A DNA stretch of 54,602 nt from CANJUD01 sp043750035 (GTDB taxonomy: Bacteria > Bacteroidota > Bacteroidia > UKL13-3): NCBI GenBank assembly GCA_043750035.1, contig JAYVCI010000041.1, forward strand, positions 1-54,602, given 5' to 3'. Below the pieces are notes generated by a model. The model worked only from the letters and a program-made list of their open reading frames with translations, was not told the origin of the DNA and ran no database searches. Of the stretch, positions 51,425-54,602 are shown one piece after another (the stretch's first letter is position 1; each line of letters opens with the position of its first letter). A program made the position numbers and the translations under genes.

Positions 51425-51939
51425 AGTTTACCGAACGTGTTTCAGTAGTATTACTCGTGATTGGTTTTGTATTAAAAACGAGCCAAATTCAAGGTGGAGA
51501 TATTATATTGATTTCTGCATTGGTGAGTTTGTGTTTACTATACTTTCCTTTGGGATTTTATACTTTAAAAAAGTCAAATATTTCTCTGGCATTTATTATT
51601 CCCTCCATATTATATGGATTGGTATTGTCAACTATGATATTGGGTCTGTTTTTAAAACTGATGATATTGCCCGGTGGTGAGGCTTGGCAAGTGATTGGTG
51701 CCCCTATTTGGTTATTGGTTGTATGTATTATTATATATAAATATTTGAAAGCTACCACTGCAAAATTATATTATAGAAGTATACTGATAAAAAGTGTATT
51801 CTTACTATTTCTTAATATGATATTATATATTGTTCCTACCGAGAATTTAATAGATTTATTTAATGGAAAAGGAACACCAGCCAGTGAGCAAATGAAGAAT
51901 TACTATCATAGGCAAAAAGCGGTAGATGGATATTATTGA
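51421..51939 (+). CDS. Polytopic membrane protein of unknown function
   Basis: The 172-residue protein has about five hydrophobic segments (VSVVLLVIGFVL, IILISALVSLCLLYFPLGFY, LAFIIPSILYGLVLSTMILG, GAPIWLLVVCIIIY and SVFLLFLNMILYIV). It is coupled to vanZ by a 4-base overlap. I recognise no family. Its 3' end overlaps the xth 3' end on the opposite strand by 7 bases. Confidence 0.7.
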   Translation: MKFTERVSVVLLVIGFVLKTSQIQGGDIILISALVSLCLLYFPLGFYTLKKSNISLAFIIPSILYGLVLSTMILGLFLKLMILPGGEAWQVIGAPIWLLVVCIIIYKYLKATTAKLYYRSILIKSVFLLFLNMILYIVPTENLIDLFNGKGTPASEQMKNYYHRQKAVDGYY

Positions 51940-52697
51940 CCCAATAAAACTCCAGTAGGGCAGTGGTCGCTGTGCCTCGCATGTGGGTCGATCCACGATT
52001 GTTTGATTTGGTCTTTAAGGTTTTCGCTCACCACACAATAATCTATACGCCAACCTTTGTTATTGTTCCGGGCATTGGCTCTAAAACTCCACCAAGTATA
52101 AGCATGTGGCTGTGGATTTAAATGACGGAACGAATCTGTCCAACCACTGTTAAAATACTGCTCCATCCAATCTCTTTCTTCAGGTAAAAAACCGCTGCTC
52201 TGGGCATTTCCTTTTGGGTCATGTATATCAATTGCTCGGTGGCATATATTATAGTCGCCACAAACAATTAAGTTTGGAATTTGCGATTTTAATTCTCTTA
52301 TATATTCATTAAAGAACGACAACCACTCCATTTTAAAAGCCTGTCTTTCCTCACTACTGCTGCCCGAGGGCATATACACGCTCATTATAGAAAAATTATC
52401 ATAGTCGGCCCGAATTACACGGCCCTCACGGTCGTATAGCGGATTGCCACAACCTATCTCAACATGATTGGGTTTGGTTTTGCATAACAATGCTACACCG
52501 CTATATCCCTTTTTCTCTGCTGAATGGAAATAGCAATTATAGCCTGCTACTTCAAATAAACTTGTATCAATTTGATCGGGCTGTGCCTTGGTTTCTTGCA
52601 GGCAGTATATATCAGCTTGCTCACTTTGTATATAATTCGCCAAGCCTTTACTTACAGCCGAGCGTATTCCATTTACATTATAGGTAATAATTTTCAT
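51933..52697 (-). CDS. xth: Exodeoxyribonuclease III
   Basis: The 254-residue protein has the exonuclease III/AP endonuclease fold: MKIITYNVNGIRSAVSKG, LQETKAQ (catalytic Glu), CGDYNICH (Asp, Asn) and the final HSDHCP (Asp, His). It cuts AP sites and removes 3' blocking groups. Length is normal. The gene is convergent with the membrane protein (7-bp overlap). Confidence 0.95.
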   Translation of the reverse strand: MKIITYNVNGIRSAVSKGLANYIQSEQADIYCLQETKAQPDQIDTSLFEVAGYNCYFHSAEKKGYSGVALLCKTKPNHVEIGCGNPLYDREGRVIRADYDNFSIMSVYMPSGSSSEERQAFKMEWLSFFNEYIRELKSQIPNLIVCGDYNICHRAIDIHDPKGNAQSSGFLPEERDWMEQYFNSGWTDSFRHLNPQPHAYTWWSFRANARNNNKGWRIDYCVVSENLKDQIKQSWIDPHARHSDHCPTGVLLGQ

Positions 52698-52790
52698 TGT
52701 ATTAAGTTAAAAACTAAAAGTGAAAAATTAGTGCAAATGTATGTGAAGAGATTGAAAAATATAGTCTTCGCTTTTACTTTTTATTACAGT

Positions 52791-52954
52791 GTCATTCTCA
52801 GTCTCGTTAGCGTACTTTTTTAAATTAGACTGAATTTCTCACGAGACGAAGAATTCCATAGAAGTATGCTCCGTTACAATAGATACGACGGAAATCAATC
52901 AAACCGAGCACATACTCCATGGGATTCTTCGTCGGAAGCCTCCTCAGAATGACG
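52791..52954. repeat. Long imperfect inverted repeat (GTCATTCT ... AGAATGAC)
   Basis: GTCATTCTCAG at the left pairs with CTCAGAATGAC at the right. Inside, GACGAAGAATTCCATAGAAG pairs imperfectly with CATGGGATTCTTCGTC. The element spans about 165 bases. It resembles the other dispersed palindromes in this window. Confidence 0.6.
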
Positions 52955-52995
52955 ATGCAAATAAAAATAATCTTCATTATTAAAAGTATTATATA

Positions 52996-53003
52996 TAATT
53001 TTG
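52996..53003 (+). promoter_or_regulatory. Minus-7 box of the MscS-type gene
   Basis: TAATTTTG ends 6 bases before the ATG at 53010. This predicts a leaderless or nearly leaderless mRNA. A TTG start at 53001 would lie inside the box, so ATG is preferred. Confidence 0.5.
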
Positions 53004-53009
53004 CAACGC

Positions 53010-54119
53010 ATGCTGTTAAATATTTTTGAAAGCAAATCCGATAGCTATCGGATATGGGGTAATTCTGTCGAGTCCTACTTGTGGATGGCGGGTATTTTGC
53101 TCACAGGTTTTTTGGTTAAAAAGTATTGTGCGGGTTTTTTGAGCAGGCAGTTGTACCGATTGTTTAAAAAGACAACGGACAATAAACAATATTCTTTAGA
53201 GTTTGTTGGCCTGTTGCGTTCGCCCTTCGAATTATTATTGGTCATTATCACCATGGTATTGGCGTTTGACCGAATAGATTTACCTGTAGACTGGACCCTC
53301 AAATTTGGCAAGAGCATTTATATAATTGAGCAGATTATTGTATCCATCGGGAAGTTCATTTTAATTATTTCTGTTACCTGGATAGTGCTTCGCAGTGCTG
53401 ATTTTATTGGATTTGTACTGCTCGAATCGGCCAAATCGCAACACGACTATAATGGGGAACAGGTGGTGAAGTTTTTTAAAGACATCATTAAAGTATTTAT
53501 CGGCATATTTTCATTATTGGTGATACTGGGCAGCGTATTTGGCATGGACATCACCTCGCTCATCACAGGCTTGGGTATTAGCGGATTGGCCATTGCACTG
53601 GCAGCACAAGAAACCATTGCAAACTTGATTGGTTCTATTGTGATATTCCTAGACAAACCTTTTACCGTAGGCGATTTAATTGAGTCGGACAAAATAAAAG
53701 GGGTGGTGGAAGAAGTGGGGTTCCGTTCCACCAAAATAAGGACTTTGGATAAGACCTTGCTTACCGTGCCCAATAAGAAATTGGTGGACACGGCTTTGAA
53801 CAATATCACCCGAACAGGAATAAGAAGGGTGAAAATGATTTTGAATATTGAAGCAAATACCCGACATGAGGTAATAAAACAATTGCTGGATGAAATAAAA
53901 AACAAGATTGATCAAAATGGCGAGACCAGTGAAAACCATCAAGTAACTTTCTCGGATATCATTGACAATAATATACAGATAACGATCGTTTATTTTGTGC
54001 TCACCACCGACCTCGATACGGCTGCCCATGTAAAGGAGGAGCTTAATTACATGTTTCTGCAAACCATAGAAAAGTTGGGCGTTAAATTGGCAGGAAATAT
54101 TATAATGACAAAGGAGTAA
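53010..54119 (+). CDS. MscS-family mechanosensitive channel
   Basis: The 369-residue protein has transmembrane segments at about 20-40, 65-80 and 100-135, then the pore-helix region (VILGSVFGMDITSLITGLGISGLAIALAAQETIANLIGSIVIFLDKPF). The beta and alpha/beta domains follow (FTVGDLIE, VVEEVGFRSTKIRTLDKTLLTVPNKKL). It releases ions upon membrane tension. Codons 9-15 are covered by an 18-bp perfect palindrome (53036-53053), which may be an inserted element. A downstream start at 53085 (Met of YLWMAGILL) is possible. Confidence 0.92.
   Translation: MLLNIFESKSDSYRIWGNSVESYLWMAGILLTGFLVKKYCAGFLSRQLYRLFKKTTDNKQYSLEFVGLLRSPFELLLVIITMVLAFDRIDLPVDWTLKFGKSIYIIEQIIVSIGKFILIISVTWIVLRSADFIGFVLLESAKSQHDYNGEQVVKFFKDIIKVFIGIFSLLVILGSVFGMDITSLITGLGISGLAIALAAQETIANLIGSIVIFLDKPFTVGDLIESDKIKGVVEEVGFRSTKIRTLDKTLLTVPNKKLVDTALNNITRTGIRRVKMILNIEANTRHEVIKQLLDEIKNKIDQNGETSENHQVTFSDIIDNNIQITIVYFVLTTDLDTAAHVKEELNYMFLQTIEKLGVKLAGNIIMTKE
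53036..53053. repeat. 18-bp palindrome in the MscS coding start
   Basis: ATCCGATAGCTATCGGAT is a perfect palindrome. It shares the 14-base core CCGATAGCTATCGG with the palindrome at 30768-30787. It encodes SDSYRI in the MscS frame. Confidence 0.6.
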
Positions 54120-54188
54120 AAAGGCAACCAATTATTTGTTATATTTGTGTTAAAATACAATTAAAATGATTTATTTTTCAGGATTCTA

Positions 54189-54218
54189 TTGTAAATAGCT
54201 GAAATTGTGGTAATTTTG
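54189..54218 (+). promoter_or_regulatory. Consensus promoter of typA
   Basis: TTG (54189-54191), 19 bases and TAATTTTG (54211-54218) match the Bacteroidota consensus well. The typA ATG is 15 bases further. Confidence 0.75.
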
Positions 54219-54233
54219 CGGCCTTTTTTATAT

Positions 54234-54602
54234 ATGTTACAACTCAGAAATATCGCAATCATTGCACACGTTGACCACGGTAAAACTACCCTGGTCGACA
54301 AAATTTTGCACCAATCCAAACTGTTCCGCGACAATCAGGAAACAGGTGATCTTATACTTGACAACAACGATTTGGAGCGTGAACGAGGAATTACCATCCT
54401 TGCCAAGAATGTATCGGTGCGTTACAAGGATATTAAAATAAATATTATTGACACCCCTGGTCACGCCGATTTTGGTGGTGAAGTGGAACGTGTACTAAAC
54501 ATGGCCGACGGCGTGGTATTATTGGTTGACGCATTTGAAGGCCCCATGCCACAAACACGTTTTGTGTTGAAGAAGGCATTGGAGCTTGGCAAAAAAGCCA
54601 TT
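54234..54602 (+). CDS. typA: GTP-binding protein TypA/BipA (5' part)
   Basis: The first 123 codons of TypA are present; the gene runs off the window end. The G-domain motifs are G1 AHVDHGKTTL (11-20), G2 RGITI (51-55) and G3 DTPGHADF (73-80). TypA is a ribosome-associated translational GTPase needed for stress and low temperature. No stop or frameshift occurs in the visible part. Confidence 0.95.
   Translation, partial: MLQLRNIAIIAHVDHGKTTLVDKILHQSKLFRDNQETGDLILDNNDLERERGITILAKNVSVRYKDIKINIIDTPGHADFGGEVERVLNMADGVVLLVDAFEGPMPQTRFVLKKALELGKKAI

Larger units (their letters stand above)
52698..53009. other. Intergenic region with long inverted repeat before the MscS gene
   Basis: This 312-base gap separates xth from the MscS gene (divergent starts). 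Most of it is the repeat at 52791-52954. A TAATTTTG box at 52996-53003 ends 6 bases before the MscS ATG. No gene is visible. Confidence 0.5.

Noticed and set aside
53447..53905. 152-codon minus-strand frame inside the MscS gene
   Set aside because: Shadow of a clear MscS-family gene.
1..54602. CRISPR array
   Set aside because: No set of three or more regularly spaced identical repeats was seen; the only tandem unit (30691-30807) has irregular spacing and diverged copies and no cas genes are near.
1..54602. tRNA or rRNA genes
   Set aside because: No cloverleaf-like segment with the TTCGAATC-type T-arm was found in intergenic spaces; only a reading-level check was possible without a covariance search.

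Overview
The window is a chromosomal segment from a member of the Bacteroidota. The evidence is the linked set CBS protein / nadK / three DUF6089-type barrels / uppS / bamA / two OmpH-Skp chaperones, the Bacteroidota-type promoter (TTG, 17-23 bases, TAnnTTTG) in front of several genes, A-rich leaders with few Shine-Dalgarno sites, and families such as DUF1572, DUF2452 and TIGR04255. The genus cannot be named from the sequence. About 60 protein genes are called. I saw no rRNA, tRNA or CRISPR array.

Layout. 0.5-9.5 kb (minus strand): envelope biogenesis cluster with OmpH x2, BamA, UppS, three tandem DUF6089-type barrel proteins, NAD kinase and a CBS-domain protein. 9.5-11.3 kb: an OlsB-like N-acyltransferase and a PlsC-like O-acyltransferase, a likely amino-acid (glycine-type) lipid pair. 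11.7-16.9 kb: an EGF-like lipoprotein, cinA, a DUF4197 lipoprotein and a large TPR protein. 17.1-18.0 kb: toxin-antitoxin genes. 18.1-19.4 kb: an exported protein. 19.8-24.8 kb: an A+T-rich four-gene accessory island built around a SIR2-STAND-TPR protein. 25.1-28.4 kb: a vestige of a map 3' end, an unknown gene, map, rpmH, rnpA and yidD. 28.6-32.5 kb: an agmatinase-like gene, a cysteine desulfurase, a DinB-like protein and menC. 32.4-36.0 kb (minus): ndk, a polysaccharide deacetylase, a CAP-domain protein and menD. 36.1-44.5 kb (plus): DUF2452, an exported protein, prfA, an orphan antitoxin, tpiA, an aminopeptidase P-type gene, a barrel protein, a GT2 glycosyltransferase, recO, an LMW phosphatase and a receiver protein. 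44.6-54.6 kb: an exported GH-like protein, OsmC, an ABC exporter, gcvH, a translationally coupled three-gene cassette (TIGR04255 / 142 aa / DUF7689-like), vanZ, a membrane protein, xth, an MscS channel and the start of typA.

Two accessory units deserve attention. The first is the SIR2-STAND island. It has two single-pass membrane proteins and a GNAT-like protein, and its SIR2 and Walker B motifs carry substitutions. The second is the TIGR04255 / DUF7689-like cassette, whose genes overlap by ATGA junctions and which sits between gcvH and vanZ.

The intergenic spaces carry many palindromic and inverted-repeat elements of several families. Some extend into genes: an in-frame one in menD, the C-terminus of the cysteine desulfurase, the stop codon of the GT2 gene and the 5' end of the mscS-type gene. 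This points to active spread of small hairpin elements in the genome.
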